A stretch of DNA of 21,434 nt from CAZNVG01 sp964576475 (GTDB taxonomy: Bacteria > Patescibacteriota > Saccharimonadia > Saccharimonadales > CAZNVG01): NCBI GenBank assembly GCA_964576475.1, contig CAZNVG010000017.1, positions 1 through 21,434 on the forward strand, given 5' to 3'. Below the pieces are notes generated by a model. The model did not search any database and was not told where the DNA came from. It saw only the letters and a list, made by a program, of their open reading frames with translations. The translations under genes and the position numbers were made by a program. Below are positions 8,873 through 16,407 of the stretch, piece by piece. Position 1 is the first letter of the stretch; each line of letters begins with the position of its first letter.

Positions 8873-9802
8873 CTAGAAGAATACCCGACCTTGACCGTTT
8901 GCTAATTCGTTACGACTCTCAAGCGTAAGCTCGGTAATCATTTCCTTAGCAGTAAAGTCACCGGTTTCAGCTAGATCCTTAGTGAAAGGACGTCGATACC
9001 ATGCAGTACCCCATGTCTTCTCGTTTAGAGAAAGAAGGTCGAAACCAGGAGTTGCAGTTGTACCGTAATCACCACTACGAGTCACGTGACGGTGAGGGAA
9101 CAGCTTAACCATTTTTGCTGCGTCGCTTTGGTAAACGTCTACAGCAAGGATGAGGCGGCGATCTTTGATGTCAACATTCTTAGTTGCACCAGCAGTAAAT
9201 GCTGAGATACGTCGCTTACCTTTCATTGGGGTGTACACAGCGTCAGATTCTGCGCCCTGATCCCACTGTTTCTCAAAAATATCGTTCAAGATAGTTTCGG
9301 TCAGTGAAACACCAGAGTAGTTAGAAGTGTTCGTTGTGATCCAGTTCTTAACACCTTTGAGACGACGAGCTGAAGCGGCGCTGTTTGAAGCGACACCTGA
9401 AGCAATCGAACCACGGATTAACGCGAGCTCAATATCGTTCTTAAGTGCTTTCATTTTCTTCGTAAGTTCGCGGCTCATTCGTTGGCCACCAACACGACGC
9501 AAGTTATCAGCGTTCTCTGAACCACTGACCTTTGCAGTCTTAGCGAAGATTTGTGTGACGTTCACAGGACGGGTTGGGTCGGTTGAAACGTCAGCAGGAG
9601 CGTCGGCACCTTCAGCCTGGGCGTTGTCGCCTACAGCTTCTAATGTGTCGATTGTCCACTCATGAAGAGTGTTATTTGCAGGACCCTGCATGATACCGCT
9701 CAAAAGTTGAGTATCAGTTGGTTCCAGCATGTTCATAGCGTCGAGCAATGATTCGCGTCGAGCTACGTCAGGATAGGTATATACATAACCACCTACTGCC
9801 AT
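8873..9802 (-). CDS. Major capsid protein, SU10/DUF5309-like (HK97 fold expected)
   Basis: The 309-residue protein matches the SU10 major-capsid/DUF5309 pattern: RRESLLDAMNMLEPTDTQLL at residues 15-34, then NTLHEWTIDTLEAVGDNAQA and EGADAP at 44-69. Next come a helical spine-like part (RRVGGQRMSRELTKKMKALK) and a C-terminal region with MVKLFPHRHVTRSGDYG and AWYRRPFTKDLAETGDF. The family is known to include major capsid proteins; no delta domain or protease site is evident. The scaffold-like gene immediately upstream and the portal further upstream support the call. The ATG has AAAGGA about 9 nt upstream behind an A-rich leader and starts ATGGCA, like most structural genes here. Confidence 0.85.
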   Translation of the reverse strand: MAVGGYVYTYPDVARRESLLDAMNMLEPTDTQLLSGIMQGPANNTLHEWTIDTLEAVGDNAQAEGADAPADVSTDPTRPVNVTQIFAKTAKVSGSENADNLRRVGGQRMSRELTKKMKALKNDIELALIRGSIASGVASNSAASARRLKGVKNWITTNTSNYSGVSLTETILNDIFEKQWDQGAESDAVYTPMKGKRRISAFTAGATKNVDIKDRRLILAVDVYQSDAAKMVKLFPHRHVTRSGDYGTTATPGFDLLSLNEKTWGTAWYRRPFTKDLAETGDFTAKEMITELTLESRNELANGQGRVFF

Positions 9803-9867
9803 ATTTTTATTTCCTTTGTTTTTATTTTTTAGGGGAACGAATTAAATTTTAGAGTGGCCCTTTAGGG

Positions 9868-10701
9868 TTACACTTTACCTTCTTCTTGCCACAAGTCCAT
9901 TAGTTCCTCGAAGGCACCTGGTTCATTGCGCTTAAGGCGTTTGTTGAGCTGGTCCGAAGAAGTGTTATCCACATTCTTAGAGCCAGACCCGGTTTCAAGA
10001 GCTACATTTTTTTGGATTTCGATTGAAGTCTTTGCGTTTTGTGCGCCTTCGGCCTTGGCACCACCAATGAGAGCTTTTATCTCTTTGGCTGCTTGGACCG
10101 CATCTATCTGCTGCCCGTCAACGACCGACGCAATTCGCATACTCTCGATCATCTGGCGTACCGCTGGGTTCGTCTTGATCTCGGGCAGGATTTTCTCTGC
10201 CGCGTCGAGTGCTGCGTTTTCGACGTAATTGTCATACGCCTTTTGCTGGAACCGTTGCTCAGCTTTGTTGATAAGATATTCCTCATACTCTTGTGGAGTC
10301 ATGTTGGTTATCTGACCATCTTCGTTGACCTCGGGTTCTACTATGTCGTCAAAAACAGGCGGTGCAGGGAGGGTGTTTCTCCAGTCGTCATCTGTAGACT
10401 CAGTTTTGTCTTTGTCTTCAGTTTCTGTTTTTTCTGTTTGTTTTGAAGGTTCTTGAGGTTGCTCTTCCTCGGCTTCATCTTGCGATTCTTCACCTTGGCT
10501 CTCAGCTTCGTCACCAGTTTCTGCTTCTACATCACGAGAGTAACTCTGCGTGTCTGAAACTTCCTCTGTGTCCGTGTCCTCAGATTGAGTGTTTGTTTCT
10601 GCCTGTTCGGCTTCTTTTTGTTTTTGTGTTTCCTGGAGTGCCGGAATGTCCCGGTTGTGCTCCGCTACGGCATCAAAAATGCCTCCATCTACGTCAGTCA
10701 T
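9868..10701 (-). CDS. Capsid scaffolding-like protein
   Basis: The 277-residue protein is very acidic and low-complexity over residues ~20-110 (long Glu, Gln, Thr and Asp runs, predicted disordered), then helical, with QQKAYDNYVENAALDAAEKI in the middle and a more basic C-terminus (LNKRLKRNEPGAFEELMDLW). A disordered acidic N-terminus, helical body and basic C-terminal element, placed directly before the major capsid gene, is the usual layout of phage scaffolds, whose C-terminus binds the coat protein. The start has GGAG 6 nt upstream. The role is inferred from composition and synteny. Confidence 0.7.
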   Translation of the reverse strand: MTDVDGGIFDAVAEHNRDIPALQETQKQKEAEQAETNTQSEDTDTEEVSDTQSYSRDVEAETGDEAESQGEESQDEAEEEQPQEPSKQTEKTETEDKDKTESTDDDWRNTLPAPPVFDDIVEPEVNEDGQITNMTPQEYEEYLINKAEQRFQQKAYDNYVENAALDAAEKILPEIKTNPAVRQMIESMRIASVVDGQQIDAVQAAKEIKALIGGAKAEGAQNAKTSIEIQKNVALETGSGSKNVDNTSSDQLNKRLKRNEPGAFEELMDLWQEEGKV

Positions 10702-10740
10702 ATTGTCTCCATTTAGCTATAAAAGCCTTACGTAAGTTTT

Positions 10741-10977
10741 TTATTTTTGGATGTAAAACCCTATTCCGCAGTTCGGGACCGAACACATGTGCATAACGGC
10801 ATCGCCGATTGTATCTGTGGGGTCTTCCACAAGCTGATGCTCGTGGCTAGTATCGTTGATGGCTTCGTGTTCATCCATCTTGAATACTTGCGGTCGTGAC
10901 AGAATATTGTCTACAACTCTCTCATATTCATCATTGTTGGGTACATTATCTCGCATTATGGAAGATTTGTCAAGCAC
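10741..10977 (-). CDS. Hypothetical 78-residue acidic protein
   Basis: I do not recognise this protein. It is acidic and His-rich (DEHEAINDTSHEHQLVEDP) and ends with MHMCSVPNCGIGFYIQK, where two Cys and a His could hold a metal ion or form a small knuckle. The GTG at 10977 has a GGAG about 9 nt upstream, inside the end of the previous gene. An alternative ATG lies at 10956. A good promoter (10945-10973) overlaps the first ten codons, so transcripts from that promoter would lack this start. The frame may therefore be expressed only by read-through, or may start further in (ATG at 10878, no Shine-Dalgarno). Confidence 0.5.
   Translation of the reverse strand: MLDKSSIMRDNVPNNDEYERVVDNILSRPQVFKMDEHEAINDTSHEHQLVEDPTDTIGDAVMHMCSVPNCGIGFYIQK
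10945..10973 (-). promoter_or_regulatory. Sigma70-type promoter upstream of scaffold and major capsid genes
   Basis: On the minus strand, a consensus -35 TTGACA (10968-10973) is followed by a 17-bp spacer and GATAAT (10945-10950). The -35 is in AGTGCTTGACAAAT, the same motif as upstream of the portal and fibre genes. It falls 9 nt after the stop of the 101-aa gene and could give extra transcription of scaffold and capsid. Confidence 0.6.
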
Positions 10978-10981
10978 TTTT

Positions 10982-11287
10982 TTATTCTCCGGTTTCGTCT
11001 AAGGCTTCTTTGAGCTTTTTAGAGCGAGCTGGGGATGCTGCTACCTGGAGCCTTTTAAGCCAGTCCTGGCGGGCGTGGAGCTCTAGTACTGCGTTCACAT
11101 ACCCCATATGATCCTTGAGAAATTCTTTTGAACATATTCTCCTGGTAAGCCGGGTGATCTCAGCGGTGGCGAGCTCCGCTGCTATGCGTCCAGTGTCTGA
11201 TTCCAAGAACCCGGAGGCTCTTTCAGTTTCTCTAAGCTGCTGCTGGAGCTGCTGTATTCGCTTGTCCAGATCCGTTTGTGTTTCCAT
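10982..11287 (-). CDS. Hypothetical coiled-coil protein after the portal gene
   Basis: The protein has 101 residues. The first ~30 are a strong coiled coil (DLDKRIQQLQQQLRETERAS); a helical body follows, with a pair of motifs around ICSKEFLKDHMGYVNAVLEL. No enzyme motif is seen. The gene overlaps the last 56 nt of the portal gene in another frame and has a very strong Shine-Dalgarno (GGAGGAAATGA) before the ATG, so this start is convincing. Small helical proteins between portal and scaffold are common in phages, but I cannot assign a function. Confidence 0.65.
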   Translation of the reverse strand: METQTDLDKRIQQLQQQLRETERASGFLESDTGRIAAELATAEITRLTRRICSKEFLKDHMGYVNAVLELHARQDWLKRLQVAASPARSKKLKEALDETGE

Positions 11288-13223
11288 TCATTTCCTCCAT
11301 TGGTCCTTGTTCTATTGCTGCATCTTCGGCCCCCATGACAGTGGCTTCGTGTACGAGAGCTGAGTCGTGCATCGCTGAAGGCTGCAAACCATACTTCTCT
11401 TCCATTTGCGCTTTAATGTCTGGTGGGGCGTCTTTATAGTTTATGTTCATATACTCACGAGTATCGTCAGGCGGTTGTGGGATCTCGACGCTACTGTCAA
11501 GCACATAGCGCTCGAAGTCTCGCTTTGAGTAGAGTTCTGCGGTATCGCGGTTGATCTCGTGGAAGTTGTATCGTGGGATGTCTGGGGTTTGCTTGAACAC
11601 TTCAGCTTGCGTCATAGCCAGCTTCTGGGTCATAGCGAGATTATCCAGGAAGGCTGTGTGCATGTCTCGCTTTTCAGACTTGCTAAGTGGCACCATTGAG
11701 TCGTCATCAATGTCCAGTTCTACCTCACCTTGATAGTCACTCGGCATAACGATGTCAGGCACTTCCCGGCCGTCAACAATACGCCGGATCTCGTCTGGTT
11801 CGTCTGCAAACTGCTGGAGGTTAGAGAGCCATATTTGGCCGACTACCTTCATGGATTGCTTGAAGTTATCCCGGAAGAAACCGATCTTTGTAGTAGCGGC
11901 CTCGGTGATGCTGCGGACACCATATGCGGTGCCTTGTGTTTTATCTGACTTGCTGTCAGGCATACCGGATGCGTACTGTGAGAAGGTTGCATTTTCGATA
12001 CCTTTTTCCAGCACGTTCATTACTAGCGATAGCTGTTGCGGGTTAGGGTCTGGGAACTTGAACTGCTTTGGTGGTTCACCTGTGTAGGTAATTTCGCCAC
12101 CCGGTTCGATGATGAAGTCGTTCGTCAGTGAGCCGTCCTCGTACATCAACATAGACTCAATAGAGAGGTTCCAGTTGTCTAGGTAGTGGTTGAATAGGTC
12201 GTTTGTTGCAGACTGGAGTGTGCGGTTGTTCTCAAACAAAGACTCGCCAAGTACTGAGTATGACTTCTTGCGGGCGTAGAACGGAACCACTGGGTACATG
12301 TTGTGCCAGAACGGATAGTTTGGCTTCTGGATCTCTACCCAACCGCCATCTTCGCCGTCAACCGTAGAGCCTTCAGCAAACACAGTTTTCTGGATGCCAT
12401 CCTTAGTGCGTTCAAAACATTCGTAGTAAGTTATCGTCTCGACTGTTTCGTCACGGAAGGACTCTTCAGACTCGTTGACAACTCGGTTTCTTGACAGGTT
12501 GTATAATTCGTGTTCTTCGTACTTAGCGTCGGTATCACAACGATCAAGAGCTTTCTCGTCGTATAGGCCGCTCCTGAGCATATCTACTTTTGGCTTCTTG
12601 CCGCGGATGATTAGGTATGGGATCTTGAAGAAACTGTCAGCATCGGCTGGGAATACGTTGAAGAAGTTTAAGCCTTCAAAGCCATTGTGGCCTTGATAGC
12701 TTTTCTTGACCGCCACCTTAGTATTATCCATTGTTCCGGACTCATCGAACGGACGAGCTTTAGATTGTTTTTGCTCGAACATCCAAGGTGCATAAGCATA
12801 GCCCGTCCCGGCTACGACAGCGTCCACTAGCGGGTCAAATACTTTAAGCTTCATTGGTTCGCCGTCGCCACCACACTTGTAGTCGTAGTGGAGCTTAGCT
12901 TCAATGCGTTGCTGGCGTTGGCGTGTTGCCTCTGGTATTACAAAAGAGCCGGTTTCGTCTTCGAGTTCAAGCTCGTTTTTGATCGTTACGTTGAATAAAG
13001 GAACAACGTCTGACATACGAGCGATGAGGTCCCAGGCCTTGCTGGCCAAGATAGGAACGTATACTTTTGACTTCCATGGAGATATTTTTGTTGTATTTTG
13101 CACAGCGTACATAATATCGTAGTACTTCTGTGCATCGTCGAAAGCCTTCTTTAGCCGCTCTTTACGGTTCTCGTACCTCTGGTGCCATACCGAAGCCCGG
13201 CCTTTTTGTGTTGTGTTTGCCAT
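11232..13223 (-). CDS. Portal protein
   Basis: At 663 residues this is the size expected for a podovirus portal. The N-terminus is charged and helical (RYENRKERLKKAFDDAQKYY), then SPWKSKVYVPILASKAWDLI leads into a wing-like beta region, with IIEPGGEITYTGEPPKQF around residue 370. The part from ~420 to 470 (MPDSKSDKTQGTAYGVRSIT then EAATTKIGFFRDNFKQSM) is the helical region typical of portal stems. The C-terminus is low-complexity and Ala/Gln/Asn-rich. The gene lies between terminase and scaffold/capsid genes as expected, has its own promoter (13278-13306), and uses AAGG 8 nt before an ATGGCA start. The fold assignment is by pattern and synteny. Confidence 0.75.
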   Translation of the reverse strand: MANTTQKGRASVWHQRYENRKERLKKAFDDAQKYYDIMYAVQNTTKISPWKSKVYVPILASKAWDLIARMSDVVPLFNVTIKNELELEDETGSFVIPEATRQRQQRIEAKLHYDYKCGGDGEPMKLKVFDPLVDAVVAGTGYAYAPWMFEQKQSKARPFDESGTMDNTKVAVKKSYQGHNGFEGLNFFNVFPADADSFFKIPYLIIRGKKPKVDMLRSGLYDEKALDRCDTDAKYEEHELYNLSRNRVVNESEESFRDETVETITYYECFERTKDGIQKTVFAEGSTVDGEDGGWVEIQKPNYPFWHNMYPVVPFYARKKSYSVLGESLFENNRTLQSATNDLFNHYLDNWNLSIESMLMYEDGSLTNDFIIEPGGEITYTGEPPKQFKFPDPNPQQLSLVMNVLEKGIENATFSQYASGMPDSKSDKTQGTAYGVRSITEAATTKIGFFRDNFKQSMKVVGQIWLSNLQQFADEPDEIRRIVDGREVPDIVMPSDYQGEVELDIDDDSMVPLSKSEKRDMHTAFLDNLAMTQKLAMTQAEVFKQTPDIPRYNFHEINRDTAELYSKRDFERYVLDSSVEIPQPPDDTREYMNINYKDAPPDIKAQMEEKYGLQPSAMHDSALVHEATVMGAEDAAIEQGPMEEMNGNTNGSGQANTAAPAAA

Positions 13224-13277
13224 TGTCTGCCTTGTTTTTTTGTTTTTCTAGGAGTGCATGTTGTGTGTATGACTCAC

Positions 13278-13306
13278 ATTATACTAGAAAAGTCAAGATT
13301 TTGCAA
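13278..13306 (-). promoter_or_regulatory. Sigma70-type promoter for the portal-capsid operon
   Basis: On the minus strand, TTGCAA (13301-13306) is followed by a 17-bp spacer and a perfect TATAAT (13278-13283). The -35 is within AGTGCTTGCAAAAT, right after the methyltransferase stop. An alternative TTGACT at 13291-13296 is only 7 bp from the -10 and cannot be its partner. Confidence 0.75.
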
Positions 13307-13309
13307 GCA

Positions 13310-13993
13310 CTACTGGTATAGAACATTGATGAGTTCGTTGTGTACCCCTATAGATTTGATACGATCTTCACCAATTTCTTTCCAAATGCTTGTTGCTTTT
13401 CTTACATTACCGTATTTGTTAGTGGCCGTGTAGTCTTCTTTTTCAGTCGTATACAGCCGGATGTGGCATTTGTTTTTTTCGTCGTCCTTGCCATACAGTG
13501 GAGACTCAAAGTCTGGCGTAGATACAAGCACGGAGCCGCCTGGCTTCAGGACACGGTCGATAAGCTTAAGGACCTTCTGCACATCTTCTACATGTTCGAT
13601 CACTTCAAAGAATGTTACAACATCAAAGCTGTTTTCTGGCAACGTCTGTAGCACAGCCTCGATCTTCCCCTGAATATACTCAGCAGGGAGCATCCTGGCA
13701 AGTGCTCGTGTGCGGGCTATCTCAATGCCATCTTTGGTAAGATCTACACCGACAACTTCACAGCCGGGGATGTTGTTAGCAACGGTAAGCGTGAATGAGC
13801 CGTCTAGGCAGCCTAGGTCAAGCAGTCGTTTCGGGTTCAGTTTTTTTACTTGATCGTACCCCCAGCCGAAACGAGGGATGACTTCGTTGATTGTGTACGC
13901 GTATTTCTCAGGTATCGGTACAAACTGGTGATTTTCGTAGAACTCGTCGTAGTTTTCGGGGTCGAACTTCGTCTCGTGAAATTTTCCTACCAT
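13310..13993 (-). CDS. SAM-dependent class I methyltransferase
   Basis: The 227-residue protein is a compact class I methyltransferase. Motif I is LLDLGCLDGSF (57-67), which binds S-adenosylmethionine. The acidic residue after beta-2 is in VVGVDLT (around 81-86). The FFEVIEHVED block (118-127) and VLKPGGSVLVSTPD (138-151) are typical of the Methyltransf_11/UbiE/COQ5-like group acting on small molecules or sugars. The gene starts in a TAATG overlap with the glycosyltransferase C-terminal half, with GAAGGGG upstream, so the two are translationally coupled. I infer it methylates a sugar or glycan made by the adjacent glycosyltransferase; the substrate is not shown by sequence. Confidence 0.8.
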   Translation of the reverse strand: MVGKFHETKFDPENYDEFYENHQFVPIPEKYAYTINEVIPRFGWGYDQVKKLNPKRLLDLGCLDGSFTLTVANNIPGCEVVGVDLTKDGIEIARTRALARMLPAEYIQGKIEAVLQTLPENSFDVVTFFEVIEHVEDVQKVLKLIDRVLKPGGSVLVSTPDFESPLYGKDDEKNKCHIRLYTTEKEDYTATNKYGNVRKATSIWKEIGEDRIKSIGVHNELINVLYQ

Positions 13994-14610
13994 TACGATA
14001 CCCCTTCTTCGTCATGAGCCGGTTTTTCTTGGCCATCCGATACAGAAGCCTTTTCGATTTCCTGTTCAATGACTCGTTCCCACCTACTGGCCACTTCACC
14101 CCAATCGGTGTCTGGGACCGGAGTTCCTTCTTTTCCTTCTTTGAGAGCTGCGACGACAGCGTCGATGAACTGTTCTTGTTTGTACTCATCTGAATATATA
14201 ATCCTTGTTTCTATTTTATCGCCACACTGGACGGTTTCTGCGAGAGCGCCTACGTTTGTGGTTACTGGATAACACCTGGCTTGTTGAGCCTTAAGGGCGG
14301 TAATACAGTGGATCTCTGTGAACTCGGTAGGGTAAGCCCATACCTGGATCTCGGACATCGCTTTGGCAAGTTCAGTATGACTGACCCTTCCGTGTACTGT
14401 AACGCCGTGGTCGGCAAGGTCGGCAAACCTTTGCTCCATTCGTCTGTAGAAATCATCTTCACCTTCAAGGGCAAGCCAAGACTCCCATCCGTAGTAAACG
14501 TCGAGAGTCGCGTCAGATACTTGTTCCCTAATCTTAGGCCACATTTTAAGCAAACACTCAAGTCCTCGGTAGTATGCACTAAAATATCCAACACTATTCT
14601 TCCTTTTCAT
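13993..14610 (-). CDS. C-terminal half of a split GT4 (GT-B) glycosyltransferase
   Basis: This 205-residue protein corresponds to the second Rossmann domain of a GT4 enzyme and lacks the first. It opens KRKNSVGYFSAYYRGLECLL, the linker-to-domain-2 region of GT4 enzymes. VTVHGRVSHTELAKAMSEIQ follows at 70-89, and then the nucleotide-sugar binding element YPTEFTEIHCITALKAQQAR (93-112), which carries the ExxE-like acidic residues, and VTTNVGALAETV. The missing N-terminal domain is found at the end of the 558-aa gene 1.8 kb upstream. The start is the ATG at 14610 with AGAGG about 9 nt upstream; a TTG one codon earlier is less likely. It overlaps the 53-aa gene by 17 nt. It would need to assemble with the other half to be active. 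Confidence 0.8.
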   Translation of the reverse strand: MKRKNSVGYFSAYYRGLECLLKMWPKIREQVSDATLDVYYGWESWLALEGEDDFYRRMEQRFADLADHGVTVHGRVSHTELAKAMSEIQVWAYPTEFTEIHCITALKAQQARCYPVTTNVGALAETVQCGDKIETRIIYSDEYKQEQFIDAVVAALKEGKEGTPVPDTDWGEVASRWERVIEQEIEKASVSDGQEKPAHDEEGVS

Positions 14611-14755
14611 CAAGCTTATCCTCTATTCTTTTTAAGCGTTCGTCTTGTTCCTTAATCACAGAGATAAAGAGCCGCCACGACTGGTTGTCGCCGTACTTCT
14701 CCAGGCTACGCTCGATAGCTGTGACAAGCCTCTCAACATTACTCTTCTTCTTCAT
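14594..14755 (-). CDS. 53-residue coiled-coil protein downstream of groEL
   Basis: This small frame begins MKKKSNVERLVTAIERSLEK and ends LKRIEDKLDEKEE, a charged, heptad-rich helix. The ATG lies inside the last codons of groEL in another frame, with AGAGG 7 nt upstream, and the stop overlaps the start region of the next glycosyltransferase half. The Shine-Dalgarno and the overlaps on both sides support it as a real gene. Function unknown; a partner or substrate of GroEL, or a tether for the split enzyme, is conceivable but unproven. Confidence 0.6.
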   Translation of the reverse strand: MKKKSNVERLVTAIERSLEKYGDNQSWRLFISVIKEQDERLKRIEDKLDEKEE

Positions 14756-16295
14756 TATTTTCCTCTTCCGTAGTTATGATGACACCGGTGGTCAGAGCTG
14801 AGCAAGCAACCGATGTAGCGTTAGTTATTGCCTGTTTAATGACAGTGACTGGATCTATGATGCCGTGTTCCTTAAGGTCTACTACATCACCTTCTCCCAT
14901 TACGTCAATACCATCTCCAAAGTCCTCAAGCTTTTCGAGTAACGGTCCGTAGCGTAAGCCGGCATTACTCATCAATACTTTGAACGGAGCGAGTAGAGCT
15001 TCTTTAAGTAGCGCCTCGCCGTCTGTGGCTTCGCCTAAGCGTCTTGATAGTTCAATGTAGGTTGTTGCGCCACCCGGGACAATACCGTCCTTCAGAGCGG
15101 CCTCTGTGGCTGCTACAGCGTCATCAATAAGGTACTTGGTTTCTTCGGCTTCCATTTCAGTATTACCACCAACACTGATCTGCCCGACCTGGGCGTGGAG
15201 TTGGGCGATACGCTTCTCAAGTTTTTGGCGGTCAAATGTACCGTCAGTTTGTTTAAGTTTAGCTTCGATGCCTTTGATATAATCTGTAACATCTTGCCCG
15301 CCAGTGATAACCGTTTCTTTATTAGTAGTGACGAGCTTCTCACACGTACCTACTTCTTTTGGAGATAGGTCTGTAACCTTCTTGGAGAATTTGTTGCCAA
15401 CCGGGACAGTACCAACAAAAGCTGCGAGGTCTTTCATTAGTTCGAGGCGTTGTTCACCGAAGCCCGGTGCTTTAATGCCGATGATAGCAAACTGGTCTGC
15501 ACGCATAATCGCTTCGTCTTCAAGGTCCTTCTTGAACTCTTCGGCTACTATTACTAGACCATCTTTGCCTTGGTTGTAAAGTTCTTGGAGTAGTGGCGCT
15601 ACATCGCGTAAGCCGACTGCTTGTTGGGCTACAATAATAGCCGGGTTGAGCATGGTTGTCGTTTGGGTGCGGCTATCGCGGATCATCATAGGGCTCATCA
15701 CCCCTCGGTCAAATGTGTAGCCTTCAACGACTTCGTACTGGGTGTATGGCTTCGACCCGACCTCCACAGCGACAAGACCGTCCTTGCCGAGCTTGTGGAA
15801 CATTGAGCCAACTTCCTTACCAACTTGCTTGTTCTCAGATGATATAGTGGCGACTTCAATCGCTGCCTTCTCACTCTCTACAGGTACTGACAAGTCTTTT
15901 AGCTCTTCAAGGGCCTTCGCTGAAGCGTCACGAAGTTCCCGGCGGAGTACCATAGGGTTCTTGCCGGTTTTGATTTTATCCATGCCGTCTTTAATGAGGT
16001 GGTATGCGAGTACAGTAGAGCTGGTCGTACCGTCGCCTACGTTGTCGTTAGTCTTGCTAGATGACGCTTTAATCATCTCAATACCAACCCGAGCACCCGG
16101 GCTGACACCGTCTACGCTGTTTATGGCTTTAGCTACCGTGACACCGTCATGGGTAACGATTGGTTCACCGTATGCTTCAATGACGCCGTTTTGGCCTTTT
16201 GGACCGAGCGTAGTGGACACGGCCTTATAGAGAAGTTCTGCACCTTCGAGGATTTGCTCTTTGGCTTCATCGCCGAATATTAACTTACGCTTCAC
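14739..16295 (-). CDS. groEL: Phage-encoded chaperonin GroEL (Hsp60, group I)
   Basis: The 518-residue protein is full-length for GroEL apart from the tail. ATP-site motifs are in order: TTLGPKG (28-34), THDGVTVAK (48-56), GDGTTSSTVLA (87-97), the catalytic-type IDDAVAATEAAL (390-401) and GIVPGGAT (404-411). The apical domain has RGVMSPMMI (198-205) and KAPGFGEQRLELM (275-287). By eye it differs from E. coli GroEL where substrate and GroES bind: the Tyr/Phe residues near 199-204 are Val/Met, and the Leu-Val-Val helix is replaced by a charged segment around 255-268. The C-terminus is acidic (EENNEEEE) with no Gly-Gly-Met tail. It starts with GTG behind GGGAG, overlapping the 40-aa gene. No groES is seen. 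It probably folds virion or glycosylation proteins. Confidence 0.95.
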   Translation of the reverse strand: MKRKLIFGDEAKEQILEGAELLYKAVSTTLGPKGQNGVIEAYGEPIVTHDGVTVAKAINSVDGVSPGARVGIEMIKASSSKTNDNVGDGTTSSTVLAYHLIKDGMDKIKTGKNPMVLRRELRDASAKALEELKDLSVPVESEKAAIEVATISSENKQVGKEVGSMFHKLGKDGLVAVEVGSKPYTQYEVVEGYTFDRGVMSPMMIRDSRTQTTTMLNPAIIVAQQAVGLRDVAPLLQELYNQGKDGLVIVAEEFKKDLEDEAIMRADQFAIIGIKAPGFGEQRLELMKDLAAFVGTVPVGNKFSKKVTDLSPKEVGTCEKLVTTNKETVITGGQDVTDYIKGIEAKLKQTDGTFDRQKLEKRIAQLHAQVGQISVGGNTEMEAEETKYLIDDAVAATEAALKDGIVPGGATTYIELSRRLGEATDGEALLKEALLAPFKVLMSNAGLRYGPLLEKLEDFGDGIDVMGEGDVVDLKEHGIIDPVTVIKQAITNATSVACSALTTGVIITTEEENNEEEE

Positions 16296-16407
16296 CTTGG
16301 ATCTCCCACATTAGAATGTTAGGGTTCCATTTCACAAGTGAGCCATCTTCGGTCAAGCCGTATAGGACACCCGTGAACGAGTCAAAGGTTATTTGTATTA
16401 CTTTCAT
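16285..16407 (-). CDS. 40-residue small protein upstream of groEL
   Basis: The frame encodes MKVIQITFDSFTGVLYGLTE and then DGSLVKWNPNILMWEIQGEA. It is beta-rich, and the YGLTEDGSLVKW part recalls one blade of a beta-propeller repeat, but one blade cannot fold as such alone. The ATG overlaps the stop of the glycosyltransferase gene (ATGA), with GGAG 8 nt upstream, and its stop lies inside the groEL start region. The tight coupling supports a real gene. No function can be assigned. Confidence 0.55.
   Translation of the reverse strand: MKVIQITFDSFTGVLYGLTEDGSLVKWNPNILMWEIQGEA

Noticed and set aside
13291..13296. TTGACT as the -35 box of the portal promoter
   Set aside because: It is only 7 bp from the TATAAT. 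The TTGCAA at 13301 gives the normal 17-bp spacing and the shared upstream motif.
14262..14594. Alternative minus-strand frame within the glycosyltransferase C-terminal half
   Set aside because: It overlaps a gene with clear GT4 motifs in another frame and shows no motif or Shine-Dalgarno of its own.
14594..16407. Self-splicing intron or intein splitting the glycosyltransferase
   Set aside because: Both halves have proper stop and start codons with Shine-Dalgarno sequences, the cassette proteins have no intein or homing-endonuclease motifs, and no group I or II core was evident. A search with intron covariance models would settle it.
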